35,816 bases of DNA from Hymenopellis radicata (lineage: Eukaryota; Basidiomycota; Agaricomycetes; Agaricales; Physalacriaceae). A program made the translations under genes and the position numbers. The notes under the pieces are model-generated. The model was not told the DNA's origin and did no database searches. It saw only the letters and a program-made list of their open reading frames with translations. Where the stretch lies: contig JADNRX010000527.1 in NCBI GenBank assembly GCA_015501595.1, forward strand, positions 1 to 35,816, in the 5' to 3' direction. Shown here piece after piece: positions 21,820 through 32,699 of this stretch (position 1 is the stretch's first letter; each line of letters begins with the position of its first letter).

Positions 21820-23616
21820 ATGCGAATCTTGACTTGGAACATTGTAAGAAACGATTATTTACCGCTTATTTCGTAAATAATCGTTATTCAGAATGGCATC
21901 CGCACAATACCTCAATACCACCCGTAAGTAGCTGCTTACATCGCAGAGTTGGCACTGAGTCCAGGCAGATGGAACACCTTGAAGACTCAGGAGGAGATTC
22001 TTGACTATCTCAACGCGGATATAATATGTTTTCAAGGTACACCCTATAAAATTCGAGGAAACTTGTCTAATTGCATCTAGAAATGAAATCCTCGCGCAAG
22101 GGTCTCACCAAGGACATTGCCGTCCCAAACTCATACGACGCGTTTTTCAGTTTTCCGGCCAAAAAGTCGGGCTATTCTGGCGTCGCGACTTATACGCGTG
22201 TCGTGCCTCGCAAGGCAGAGGAGGGCTTGTCGGGGTTGCTAGACCTCAAACCTCCCTTGACACTGTCTGAACGCATATCAACCACCTACCCTTATCAATC
22301 TCACCTCGCCTCTCAAGTCGATCTGCGCGAACTCGACAACGAAGGTCGTGTTGTCGTGCTCGACTTTGGTCCTTTCGTCTTGATCAACGTTTACTGCCCA
22401 AATGACGGTACCGAGGCGGAGGATCGTATACAGTACAAGATCGACTTCCAACGCGTCCTGGAGGAGCGCGTCAGAACTCTTATACAAGTGGAGAAACGAC
22501 AAGTGATAGTCGTTGGAGACCTCAATGCCTGCGCAGCGCTGGTAGATCACTGCGAAGGGCCGTTGCTTGCCAAGAAATTGGGCTTGGATTCACAAGGACG
22601 CGAGGCAGAGGACGCGTTTTGGAACGAGAAGCAATGCCGCATGTGGCTGCGAAGCTGGCTTGTTGAAGGTGGTGGGCCAATGGTTGACATCGTCCGTCGC
22701 CAGTGGCCAGACCGCAAGGACATGTTCACTTGTTGGAACACCAAAATTTCCGCCCGTGCTTCCAACTATGGGACACGCATTGATTACATTCTCATCACTC
22801 CTGGTCTCCTCCCCTACGTCAAGCATGCCGACATCCAGCCTGATGTCAAAGGCAGTGATCACTGCCCCGTCTTCCTCGATTTAGATGACTCCATATTTGC
22901 CGATTCCCCAGTGACTTCCCCCCCGAGAATGGCGGCCAAGTTTTGGGACGAGTTTTCAGGGAAACAGCGTGTCCTGGGAGATTTTTTCGGTAAAAAAGGT
23001 GATGAGCCCAAACCAAAGGCGTCCTCGTCGCAGTCATCATCGCAATCCAATGCTCCAGCTCCTCAGTTGAAAGTCTCCTCGTCGACATCCACCAACAAAC
23101 GTAAAGCACCAGAAACTACTTCCTCCTCGTCCAAGAAAACCAAACAGACACCATCCCAAGGAAAGATATCTTCCTTCTTTAATAATTCAAGCAAGGCCGC
23201 TCCGCCCAAAGCAGAGTCCCCAGATGAAGATGATGACGAGGACTATCGACTGGCGCTGAAACTCTCGCGGCAACCGTCATCGCCGCCACCCGTATCTGAC
23301 AGGCAATCATCGAAGAAGTGGAAATCACTACTTGCTCCTGTTCCTCCACCGCGATGCACCGTGCACGATGAGCCGGCGAAAGAGCTGACGACGAAGCAAG
23401 GGGTGAACAAGGGGAAAATGTTCTTTATATGTTCAAGGTTAGTTGGTGCTCGGTCGTAGCGAGCTTTGATCTAACTTTGTTTGCAGGCCTGTGGGTCCGG
23501 GCTACGACAAAGGGCGCGAGGAACGTGCGAGAGCGGACGTAAACCCGGAGTTTAGGTGCAACTTCTTCAAGTGGTCCAGTAACGTTCGGCGAGAGGCGAT
23601 GCGGGAGGCTGAGTAG
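21820..23616 (+). CDS. APE2: AP endonuclease 2 with PIP box and zf-GRF, intact copy
   Basis: Exons 21820-21843, 21892-21923, 21969-22036, 22081-23437 and 23487-23616 give 536 residues. It opens MRILTWNINGIRT; residues 1 to about 310 are the exonuclease-III/EEP nuclease core, with the metal-binding Glu42 (QEMKSSRK), GDLNA (187-191), YGTRIDYILIT and GSDHCPV (about 299-305) carrying the catalytic Asp-His pair. A PIP box, QRVLGDFF, lies at 337-344, then a serine/lysine-rich linker, and a C-terminal zf-GRF (PPPRCTVHDEPAKE, GKMFFICSR, then CNFFKW after the last intron). APE2 has 3' exonuclease/phosphodiesterase and weak AP-endonuclease activity and acts with PCNA in base-excision repair and ATR signalling. 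It is the only frame-intact copy in the window. Its promoter came with it, cut away from the E2. Confidence 0.95.
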
Positions 23617-24614
23617 AAGTTCTTGTTTATGATTCGCTCGTGCCTGACTATCTGTATTTGTGTGTCGCTCTTCTGGTTTTCTTTGCTCTATAAATTATAG
23701 TTGACCTGGTCCTAGATCATTCCTACGGTGTAACATACTTGGCACAGTCCAGGAGAGACAATGGAACTGAACAATGGATGGCTTTTTTTTTCAAAGGACT
23801 CACAATCCACAATGGCCCAACAAAGATCTGTGGCTTCGAGAGAGTATACATACCAGTCGACCAGTTTCGTTCTTGTTCACACTGCCGACATGTCTCTTTC
23901 TCAGCTCGATAAAGCTACACCCAAAACCATGAACAGGATTATTAACATTTTCGACAACCCGGAGGGTTTAACGTTTAATGTCAGTACGTATCTCACCTCC
24001 AATGTCATCATATACTGAGACCGGCATCGTAGACGTTGCAAACCCGGCGATGGACAACACCATACGCTACGACACTCACAACCTCAACCTCGTGCCCTTC
24101 GGGCCCGTCATGACCACCATCCCCACCGCGCCTGCGGACGCCACGCCCACGAGCTTCCCAGACGAGTGGACAGAATGCTTCGTCACGCAGGAAGCCAAGC
24201 GGATGATACTATCCACCCCAGGATTCCCCGCCCCCATTGCGCGTCCCCCACGCCCGCACATCGTATTGGCCCGTCCCCACTCGGCGGCACAGGCATGTTC
24301 GCCACGCGCCCAATCAAACTCGGGGAGCTGATCTTTGCAGAGAGCGCGCTGACTGTCGCGCCGATGGCGGCTTCGCCGGATCCTGGTGTGTTCCGTGACG
24401 CCAGTCTTAAGGGGAAGGAATACTTGGCTTAATGATGACTCATAGAAGCGCTGCAGGCGCGCTTGATTCCTGAACGGAGGGATGCTTTCATGGCGCTGCA
24501 TAATTGCCATGAAGGTGATGCGACTGGTCTGATTCATGGGATTCAGAGGACGAATGGATATGGTATTACAGACTTTGCGGATGGCGAGTACAGCTTTCTT
24601 CTGGAAAGTAATTA

Positions 24615-24791
24615 CAGTCGACTTCCAGATAACCCATAGCCGTGATATGCCATAACCCATAGATTTGGGCCTCTGAAATGTCCACCAAACGGTGTGGCGC
24701 AGTGGTAATTGCTTCCTCATAACCCATAAGTCCCAGTAACCCATAGCAATTTGAGTCCACCGATGGGTATGGGCTATTAGGAAGTCGACTG
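24615..24791. mobile_element. 177-bp TA-flanked MITE (Tc1/mariner-like ends)
   Basis: The 12-bp perfect terminal repeats CAGTCGACTTCC / GGAAGTCGACTG are flanked by TA on both sides (24613-24614 and 24792-24793). The empty site survives in the duplicate near 12580 (GAAAGTAAACAGTACTTAC), so the borders are exact. TA duplication with CAGT ends is typical of Tc1/mariner-derived MITEs. The inside contains at least four copies of TAACCCATA and a tRNA-like core. There is no coding capacity. Confidence 0.8.
24689..24763 (+). other. tRNA-Met-like sequence inside the MITE
   Basis: TGGCGCAGTGG (24695-24705) matches the tRNA A box exactly. CTCATAA (24716-24722) followed by CCC matches the elongator tRNA-Met anticodon loop (CAT) and one side of its stem. 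AATTTGAGTCC (24748-24758) matches 8 of 11 positions of the B box, and a 5-bp CGGTG/CACCG closing stem can form. The anticodon and D stems are poorly paired, so it is not a working tRNA. Confidence 0.5.
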
Positions 24792-25471
24792 TAGTACTTA
24801 CTTATTGGATTGTAGGCTTGGACTATTCAGCAGTCTTCGATGAGCTTTCGCGAATTAACCACAGGTCAGTCCGCACTCGACTTCATATCGCACCAAGGTC
24901 TGACCGTTCTCATCCTGTAGCTGCGGCTGCAATACCGCACGCCACTTCGACGTCCAGTCTTTCGCCATGCAGCTCCACGCCGCCCGAGACATCGAGCAAG
25001 GCGAGGAGCCCACCACCTTCTATCTTTCCCATTCCTAACCATCCATGCCTCTACCTCAAATCCCAGTTCAACTCTGGCGTCCTCCAAGGACGCTTCGAAA
25101 TGTGGCTGAACGATCTCAGTCTCCCGGACGACTTCCTAATCAAGGAGTTGGAAGACGCACTGCGGCTTGTTGCGCTGGAACGCCTTGAATCTTCATTGGT
25201 CCATGAGTCGATTCTTTATACGCTGTGCGCGGTTTATAACGCCCTGGGCACGGATGTCGAACGGTTCCGTGCGTACAAGGCTCATCTTCTCAAGATGTGG
25301 ATTGCTAGTCTTGAGCGCGACGAGCTCCACACGAATACGACGCGCTTTCGGGGGAGATCGCGCCTCTGTTCCTTGCTCGTTGCAATAAACCGCGTACTCT
25401 GCAGGCGCGAAATGCAGTGTCCTAGGTACTTGTTTATGTGGAGTATATCTATTTATTTCCGGTGTTTATAC

Positions 25472-28400
25472 AAATACAATCGCACGTTCCGATAATACGA
25501 CTATGGCTCCTTAATCGATACGCTTTGATAAGTTCGTGTACTTGTTTCTGGTAGTACTTAGCAACACCCTTGCCCTGTAACCTACTAATAGTAAGAAGGC
25601 GGTGGTTGAGCATCTAATTTGTGTATGGAGCCCAATGGGCCGGAATTTCCTGCAATTTTTCAACGGGTGAGCAGCTTGTTTTGTTAGCCTTATATGTCGC
25701 TTACCATCAGGACTTTATCCAAGACCCCCAATGCGGTTGCAATCCATGCCTCCGCCCTTTCACTGTTGTCGAAGCATTTTTGTAGTTCAGCGTTGGCATC
25801 CCGGACTAGTTGACTATCCTGAATCTCTGTCAGGCAGTCTAGGAAAGAGCATCGTACGAGGACATCATCCAAGGGAAAGTCTGCCGACTCCCGCACAGGA
25901 CTTTTCATCCAGGCGAGAAGTTCCTCAAGAGTAGCACGACATTGCTGCCAAGAGATGTGTGTTGGATCGAGTTGGACTAAACGGGCCACTTCTGCGACAT
26001 CGGGAGACAGTGCGATGAATGCAAGCGTGAGATTGGGAAGCTGGTATAGATGAGCTACGCAATTGCGCCGGGCAGCATCAGGCAACAAAGAGAGACCAGA
26101 AACATAGCAGGAAATCGGTGGATAGATGTCACTTGGAAATGGGATGTTCTCGATGACCCACCCCCAGCCCAGGAGTTTGATCCATTCCACGTCAACAAAA
26201 AGACGGTATGCTGGTTCAAACCCTCGCGACAAAGCAGTCGACATGGTATGCACATCAGGTTTTGGAGCGGGCAATGCCTTTTCGCTAAAGACTTGTTGCT
26301 TCCAGGCAACGTAGGAGAGTCGTATGAAAACAAGATGATCGAGGAGTTGATGGAAGGATGGCTTGAAAGATGGCTCGGTGGATGCGATCGAGTTACATAT
26401 GAAATAGAGAAGCGAGAAACAACGATACAAACACTGTCTGAGTGCATCAGGCAATGGCATCCAGGTCCGATGAACAGTGACTTTGTCTGTCGCTGTGCAA
26501 AGAAGATTTCGAAAGGAGCAACACATTCCTAGCATTGTGTGCACGCGCCAAGTCATCCCGGTCGTTTGTCTTTCTGTAATGTGTGGTATAAGGCACTGCA
26601 AAACCTGTTCAAGAAGGTCTAGATGCGGCCACTCCCGTATACGGGCTCGAGGCGACAGATCTGCATCGATTCCGAGTGCCGCATGGTTACCGAGGGCAAA
26701 AAGTGCTTCCTGTTCGGAGGATAATACGATGGGGGCCCCGTCGTGGACTACGGGACCTGTAAGCAGCTGTGAAAAGTAGTTCCAGATGACAGGCCTCACT
26801 GCCAGATATGTGTTCACAACCGCTTTGAATGAGATAGGTGATTCATCCCAAGTCGAATCAACTCCACCATAGAAGGGATCCGGTAGAAGCAGGCCTAATA
26901 AATGAGGATCCAAGTGTCGCCTGTGACTTGAGGAGAAATGATTCGCAGCAGTGGTCAGAAGATTTCTCCACACCAGAGGATGCATAGGAGTATCTTGGTG
27001 CAACAAACAAAAGTCCTCGAATTCTAGACTGATGTCATTGTGCGGCGGTATACTGAGCAACAAAGCAGCTGTCAGTCGAGGATTACAGCTGCTATTCATC
27101 ACCACGTGACCCTCTGTTGTGGGAATGAAGATGTGGGAGCGACAAAGGCGTTCTAAGCGACGTTCCGAACCAGGTAAACATGCTCGGTGTGGACTCCATT
27201 CCGGTAAATTTGTCGACTCAAAAATCAATCGCCGGCGTGCCATTTCTAATCTTGGTGCTTCTTGCCAGACCGTGCTCGCACGTTGCTCTGACTTGACCGA
27301 AAGGCCGCCGATAGCTTGGATGACGATACTATGGACACTAGGGTTCGATGACATGCCAAACAACCAGTCCAGAGCATCCACCGATAATGTAGTATGTGCC
27401 TTCTTTACAACCTCAGCCTCCAATATTTTGAATGACTTCAAACCAGTGTCCGCCGCATGGTCATGCCATAATGGGTAATGAACATGGAGCCAGCGGGACA
27501 TGAACAGCACAACTTGCTCCGAAAGATGATTGAAAGTAGAGACAAAAATATGGTGTGCATAATGAAGAAAATCGGTAGAGGGTGTCTGGTATGGGCACTG
27601 AGGGAATATGATGGGGAGGGCATTGCTGATCAGGTATACTGCGCAGACGACCACGGTAATGATACCAATGGTCCATGCGAGCGAAACACGAAGCGGGATG
27701 AAGAAGAGGACTAAGCCCGCAAGGAACAGCATGAGGGAGACGTGCATGGTAAGGGGTAGCATGCCAATGATGACACGAACACGCCAGCGTTCAAGACCCA
27801 TGAAGCGGAATTGGCGAACATGGCTGTGATCCATCGGTGTACCCGACGGCAGCGAGACGTAGTGATGAAGCCATTGCTTGACAAGGACGGCGGCGAGTGC
27901 AACAACCAAGGCAACAGTGAGACTGACAACCCAAAGTCCATTAATCCAAACATCGATGGCGTCTGGAACGAACTTTTGGGCGGGATCGACCGAAGGAGAG
28001 GTGATATTGAAAGCAGAATCGCCGTCGGATAACTGAATAGAGACAAGATCGTGGAGGAGTAGGGCAGACATCTGTGCGTAGTCTGCCTGCAAATTCTGGG
28101 ACACCTGTACCAGAAACGAGGTTACGACGGCGGAGAAAAGACCAGCCTGAGCAGCTGGTTAGATTAGATACGACATAGAGAATGTCGAATACTTACGAAC
28201 ACCAACATAACATCTAGACCATCTCGATATTGGTTGACCATGATACCATCAAACGCAGCAGCCTCTTCGACGTATACGCGCCAAACTCGGGCGTTTGGTT
28301 TGGTTTCCTCGCCATACGGGTCTTCCGGGAGCCGCTTTTCATAGTCATCTATGAAAATAGGTTCATGTCGAGGCGCGTTCTGTTCCAGTCCGAAAAAGTG

Positions 28401-28782
28401 TTTTTTGTTCTGTTCTGTCCTCGCTGCTCCCGAACCGCTTGGCATGGCAATCGGTTCGCCTGCTTCGGGCTCTGAGGGTGAGCGTGTCTGTGAGGGGGGA
28501 TTGCCAGCCTCAGCCGGGCGAATTCCTGGGTTGGGATCACGAGCGGCCATTCGACGTGGCAGTTCGCAAACAAGATGTACGGCAGTTGCATTCTTATTTC
28601 TCTCAGACTACTCGGAGTTTCAACGGCCCGCGTGGTCCGTCGCACGTTCACTTCGGTTCTGCATGTAAGTACTGGCATGTACAGACAACCAAGACTGTTT
28701 CGACATCGAGAAGACACTCGGCGCATCAAACCCCCCGGGCACCTTCTTCACGCCTCTTGAATCCTTTTGGATATTTCTGAAA
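25472..28782 (-). repeat. Right arm of the 3.3-kb inverted repeat
   Basis: Inverted counterpart of 1365-4710. The inner end lies near 25472, some 70 bases past the SET remnant, and the outer end near 28782. It contains the intact DUF6535 gene. Confidence 0.8.
25690..28550 (-). CDS. DUF6535 membrane protein, intact copy B
   Basis: Two exons (28550-28197 and 28146-25690) around a 50-base intron (GTAAGT...CTCAG) give 936 residues. After a low-complexity Pro/Glu-rich N-terminus comes the DUF6535 domain, roughly residues 85-265: WRVYVEEAAAFDG, the junction-spanning VFAGLFSAVVTSFLVQ, WVVSLTVALVVALAAVLVKQW, then two more hydrophobic segments (LPLTMHVSLMLFLAGLVLFF and SLAWTIGIITVVVCAVYLI). That makes about four membrane segments. 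The remaining 670 residues are soluble-looking and repeat-free. The family is common in Agaricomycetes and its function is unknown. A frameshifted inverted copy lies at 1631-4462, so this is probably the working one. Confidence 0.9.
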
Positions 28783-29509
28783 AGGTTTCATTCCTTGGAT
28801 GTCTGAGGTCTTTAAATCCGACTTCGGCGTACAAGACTTATGGTAGGTATTCCCGAAATGAGAGAACTAAGCTGCAACCTTGCTACCAAACTCGCGGCGG
28901 ATTTATTGTAGTGTTCGTGCTCCTGTCTTCCGGCGACCATACTTGTCTGACGGAGTCGAAGAAACTGGCAAATTTCGTTCCTCTTCAGCTACTCCCGGCG
29001 CACGCGTTCTACTAGGGATCGGACGGCTTCCGAGTAACACTGAGCTACAATGGTAGTGTTCTATGTCGAGGTGCAGCAGCTCCTGTGAATGTTGCGCCAG
29101 AAATGCGAGGATTATGTGCGTTTCAATTGCTCTTGACGTCATGTCAAGTACTTCCAAGTATGGCACACGCGTTCCCTTCAATGTATGTACAGACTGACAG
29201 TACTAGCACGCTCTTTCATCGCGAGCAGTGGGATGAAAGATTAAGATGATCGCGCCGAGTGGTGACATTTTTCAACCCGCTCATCGGGATGAAAAGGGAT
29301 ACAAATATTTTTGACCGAGACTGTTCTTTAGATATTCCTAAGTAAGATATGTTAGTAATGACAAGTAAACCTTCAAGCTTTAAGACTTGGACAAGAACAC
29401 TACAAACCCGAGTCTGTCTCCCAAGAAGAACGCGGCCGACCTGAATGAAAGTGCAATAGGTATGAAGGCATACGTAGATAAATACACATCTAAATCATTC
29501 ACGTCGGAA
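28783..29509. other. Intergenic stretch with a possible LRR/F-box fragment
   Basis: Apart from the minus-strand open frame at 28903-29181, listed separately, this stretch shows only AT-rich sequence and no promoter I can support. Confidence 0.3.
28903..29181 (-). pseudogene. Possible F-box/LRR-type fragment
   Basis: The minus-strand frame reads VPYLEVLDMTSRAIETHI and ILAFLAQHSQELLHLDIEH, a hydrophobic spacing like the leucine-rich part of agaricomycete F-box proteins. No F-box and no flanking exons are seen, and the second half is not LRR-like. It could be a remnant or chance. Confidence 0.3.
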
Positions 29510-31856
29510 TCAATATGAAGGTTCCTCGGCTTCATTCACCACTCTTCCTTCCTTCCTCGCATCAACGGCGACTACGACCCCTTCGCTATTCACCCGCATG
29601 TCCAAGCGCTCATTGATGCACTGTATGCACCACGGCAGGCCTTTCCCCCGTCTTCTCGAGGCCCGAAGCGCTTCATTGAAGCGGTCAAGATCTGGAGTAG
29701 CAGTCTGTATCATATATCGCACGAGAGTCCGGTACGGGAGATAAAATGCGATCAATAAGGGATCGTGCACAAGCGGCGCACACCATTCCAACCTGCCAAG
29801 CGAGGACCTGGCTGCTGGGGTTGAGAGCATAGACATGACAGTATTGAGGTCCTCTGGCTCTACCATCGCGTCAACTATACTATGCCATACCAGGGCATTG
29901 TCATACTTGTCAGAATCCGGCACCATGCGTGTCATAATAGAGTAGCCCAATTTGAGACAGACGTCGAATCGGTTGGGATTCTCGGGGAAGAGTTTTGCCC
30001 AGTGAGCTGTAGTATACTCGTACACAGAATAATCTGCGAGACGCGTTAGCAATCTGGAAGACATGCAGCGGACGACGACCATACGTACGTATGAACTCAA
30101 GTTTATTGTATCCATTACCTTCAACAAGGCCTTGACAACACTGCAGAAGAGTGTCGACATCCGTATATTGAGCCCTGTCTCCTTCCGCAAGCAGGTGTTG
30201 CACCCGCGAGGCGAAGTTCACCTTGTACGCCTTCGATGCAATCAACGCCAGTGTACGACACGCCAACTCAGTTCTCCGTTTACCCTGTCCACGTATGCGC
30301 TGAAATGAAAGCTCGTACGCTTCGTCCAACGAGTCTGGCAAGGACTCCAGAAAAGCGATGACATCATCTCTACAGGTAAGGTCGCGCGCCAATTCGCGCA
30401 GCTGCAGAGCGGCTAAGAGAAACATGCCATCCGCCTTATCGACAACCGCCATCCTGATAGCTTCCTTCAGCTCCTCGTCCACCCAGGCGTGGTCCAGCTT
30501 TGGAAGGGTTGCATCAACGGCAATAAGGATGTCATCGTTCGAAGCACGAATCTTGATAGATGGGTATTCTTCGATCTCTCGAAAGACGGGTCTTGAGGTG
30601 ACGAGTATGCGAAACGAGCTATCAACATTCTGGATTGCGCTCAGGAGCTCGACGCCAATTGGGCATTCGTCAAGGGCGTCAACGACGATGTATATGGGTT
30701 GCGCATGGAGTGCTGCTGTTTCCGCCAGGAACGTGGACAGGGCATCAGGCTCCAGGTCGGTTTGAGTCCAATACAACTTGGAGATGGAGGATGGCACGGT
30801 CGCCGTCTTCTCGACGAGCTCCCGAAGCAAGCTGCGTAGGACGGGGAATGGCGTAGTGAGGACATTTGAAGAGTACCTGCAAAAGATTGAGAGTACGATG
30901 CTCCCCATGGATTGTAGATGGTCAACGATGGATGCCCTGCAGAAAAAGGAAGTCGACATGGATATCTGATGACCTAAAACGAAGGAGGGTCGACTCACGC
31001 AAGGACAGATTTTCCAACGCCCGCTGTGAACATTTATTAGAGTCAACTCCTTTTAGTGATCCAATTGACGCACGACTTCCATGGCACCACACCGTTCTTG
31101 GTGACTCCCTGTTATCCCGCCATGCGACGAACTTGGGGTGCCTCAGAATCCAGGTTCCTGTACCCGACAGTCTTTGTTCAAGCAGCCCTCTCTGGTGACC
31201 GGTCATATCACTATCCGAAATGAATTTGGCTATCCTTAGGCGGTCCTCGTCTAGAAAAGCATATCTCGGTCTGCGCAGATAAACAGTCAAACATTCAAGT
31301 TACGTACAGTTAGTGGGATGGTCCATGTCGTCGAGCTTTCCGTCTATGCCGCCCTGCTCCTTGCTGCAGAAAATCAGGATCCTCATAATTCCAAATTCCA
31401 TTTAATAACTTACAATATATCGCGCTGAAGCGCGAGCGTAATCCGGCTCTTGTGGCGCTCGAGTTCGGACAGAAGGTCTTTGACTTCGGTCTTGTCTACT
31501 GTCCACCCCAACGCGGCAGACACTCGCCGCCACAGAACCTTCAATCTATTCGCCTTTAGATCGGACGTTCTATACTTCAGAACGGCCTCGACGTCGGCGA
31601 GAGTTTGTCTCAGCCCTTCAGCGAAGTGTTGCGATGAATCTAGTAGTCGAGACAACTGTTCCATCGAGACTGGGTCACCGGCGACTTGAGGGGTGTTCAC
31701 TAGTTTCTGAAGAGCCTCCAGTGCTAACTGCAGGGAAAGAACTTCATCGAGAAGTCGACGGCGCGCTGTCGAGGGCTGCCTAACGTCGTTGAAGTAGCTA
31801 TATAGAGTCTGGCAGCTCTGGATGAGGGATACGAGAGAACTAGGATCGAACGACAT
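29510..31856 (-). CDS. NACHT (STAND/NLR-type) protein with fungal helical N-terminal domain
   Basis: Six exons (31856-31414, 31363-31304, 31270-31077, 31023-30999, 30936-30089, 30033-29510) give 697 residues with every phase kept. The N-terminal 150 residues (MSFDPSSLVSLIQSCQTLY, ALEALQKLV, LSELERHKSRITLAL) are helical and resemble the Helo-like N-terminal domain of fungal NLRs. The Walker A motif GTGVGKS (232-238) is split by an intron, Walker B is IYIVVDALDECP (322-333), and sensor ILVTSRP follows. A winged-helix-like HYSVYEYTT ends the NACHT module. No WD40, ankyrin or TPR repeats follow; the last 200 residues are unassigned. Such proteins are signalling ATPases/GTPases in fungal non-self recognition, with the N-terminus as effector; that role here is inference. 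The 33-base intron 31303-31271 is unusually short. Confidence 0.88.
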
Positions 31857-32699
31857 GAGTGGAATGGTAGGAGGCGAACATCGAATGATCGACGAAGGGA
31901 GAAGCAATGCGGCGGGCTTCTCTCAGCGTGTTCCGCATGGCGTGCACTCCCATAACAGTCAGCCTCAGAGATCGTTCTGTACACGTGCTGGACAAAACCA
32001 CGCCACATTCATTTGAGCTACGGCCAGCTCGAGGTGTACATGAAACAGGCGACATTGAAACCTCCGGGAGCAGAGAAATGATGACTGTCAGAGCATTGAA
32101 AGTCTCCATGGATGGCTGGATCCGGTAATCAAATGCATGCGAAGACGGTGAAATGCTCTCGACGGTGTTGGGGTTCCGGGGGAGCGCCTAATGGATGCAA
32201 GCGAGTTCGAATGAAGCTTCTGGGAATACTAGAACCCGCGGCAGTCTAAGCCAAATGACGTGTGTGACCAGTTCGAAGGTTTATAAGTAGCCGCAGATGA
32301 TGGTGGAGGAGCAAGAGTTGATCGCGGATTTTTCCGACCACACCACGACTTCTAACATGTGCACGGCGTTCACCGCGACCCTACGCGCTCGCACTGTGTA
32401 GGCTACCCGCAAGGCTATAGTAGTCTATTATGTTCAGAAATGATATTTACCATGTCCCCGAGACCTAACAATCTTCACTTCCTAGTAGTCGTAGGCTTTT
32501 CACGATAACTCGGTTTCCTCTGGGCAACAATGTTGAGATTACTTATATGTTAAACTACCTCTCCTCAAGTCGAGTATGCGTACGCGTACTACCATCAACA
32601 CTGGGGGGGAAATGACAGCAAGCCGCGCTGGCCCAAAGAAAACCTAAATTCCACCCACCTGCTGGTATATAATCTTGAATTCTTTGTCAAGGTCCGGCG
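31857..32699. other. 0.8-kb intergenic stretch
   Basis: Upstream region of the NACHT gene and downstream region of the decayed transcription factor. A TTATAA-type box lies near 32281 but is over 400 bases from the NACHT start. No gene is seen. Confidence 0.3.

Larger units (their letters stand above)
21677..25018 (+). repeat. Direct segmental duplication, copy 2
   Basis: This is the relocated copy of 9657-12785. It begins with the first codons of the E2 on the minus strand (ATGGCCTC at about 21691) and then diverges into unrelated sequence, which shows that the E2 was cut by the duplication. The shared promoter, including ACGCGT at 21739-21744, and the complete APE2 came along. A 177-bp MITE (24615-24791) is present only in this copy. 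Confidence 0.8.
24050..25400 (+). pseudogene. SET-domain protein remnant, copy 2
   Basis: It reads MDNTIRYDTHNLN, WTECFVTQEAKRM, then in another frame GGTGMFATRPIKLGELIFAE, VFRDASLKGKEYL, ERRDAFMALHNCHEGD, FDELSRINH, and after an intron RHFDVQSFAMQLHAARDIEQ. It then has a C-terminal helical region (RFEMWLNDLSLPDDFL, ALRLVALERLESS, VYNALGTDVERFRAYK) that copy 1 lacks. The missing C just before GGTGMF (near 24275) is the same lesion as in copy 1, so the gene was dead before duplication. A deletion after KGKEYL and a weakened NH(S)C motif add to the decay. The 177-bp MITE sits in a probable intron. The closest known type is a SMYD-like fungal SET lysine methyltransferase. Confidence 0.7.

Noticed and set aside
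24689..24763. Functional tRNA-Met gene
   Set aside because: The boxes match, but the anticodon and D stems do not pair and the B box is degenerate; it is kept only as a tRNA-like part of the MITE.
26050..26532. 160-codon plus-strand open frame
   Set aside because: It is antisense to the intact DUF6535 gene.
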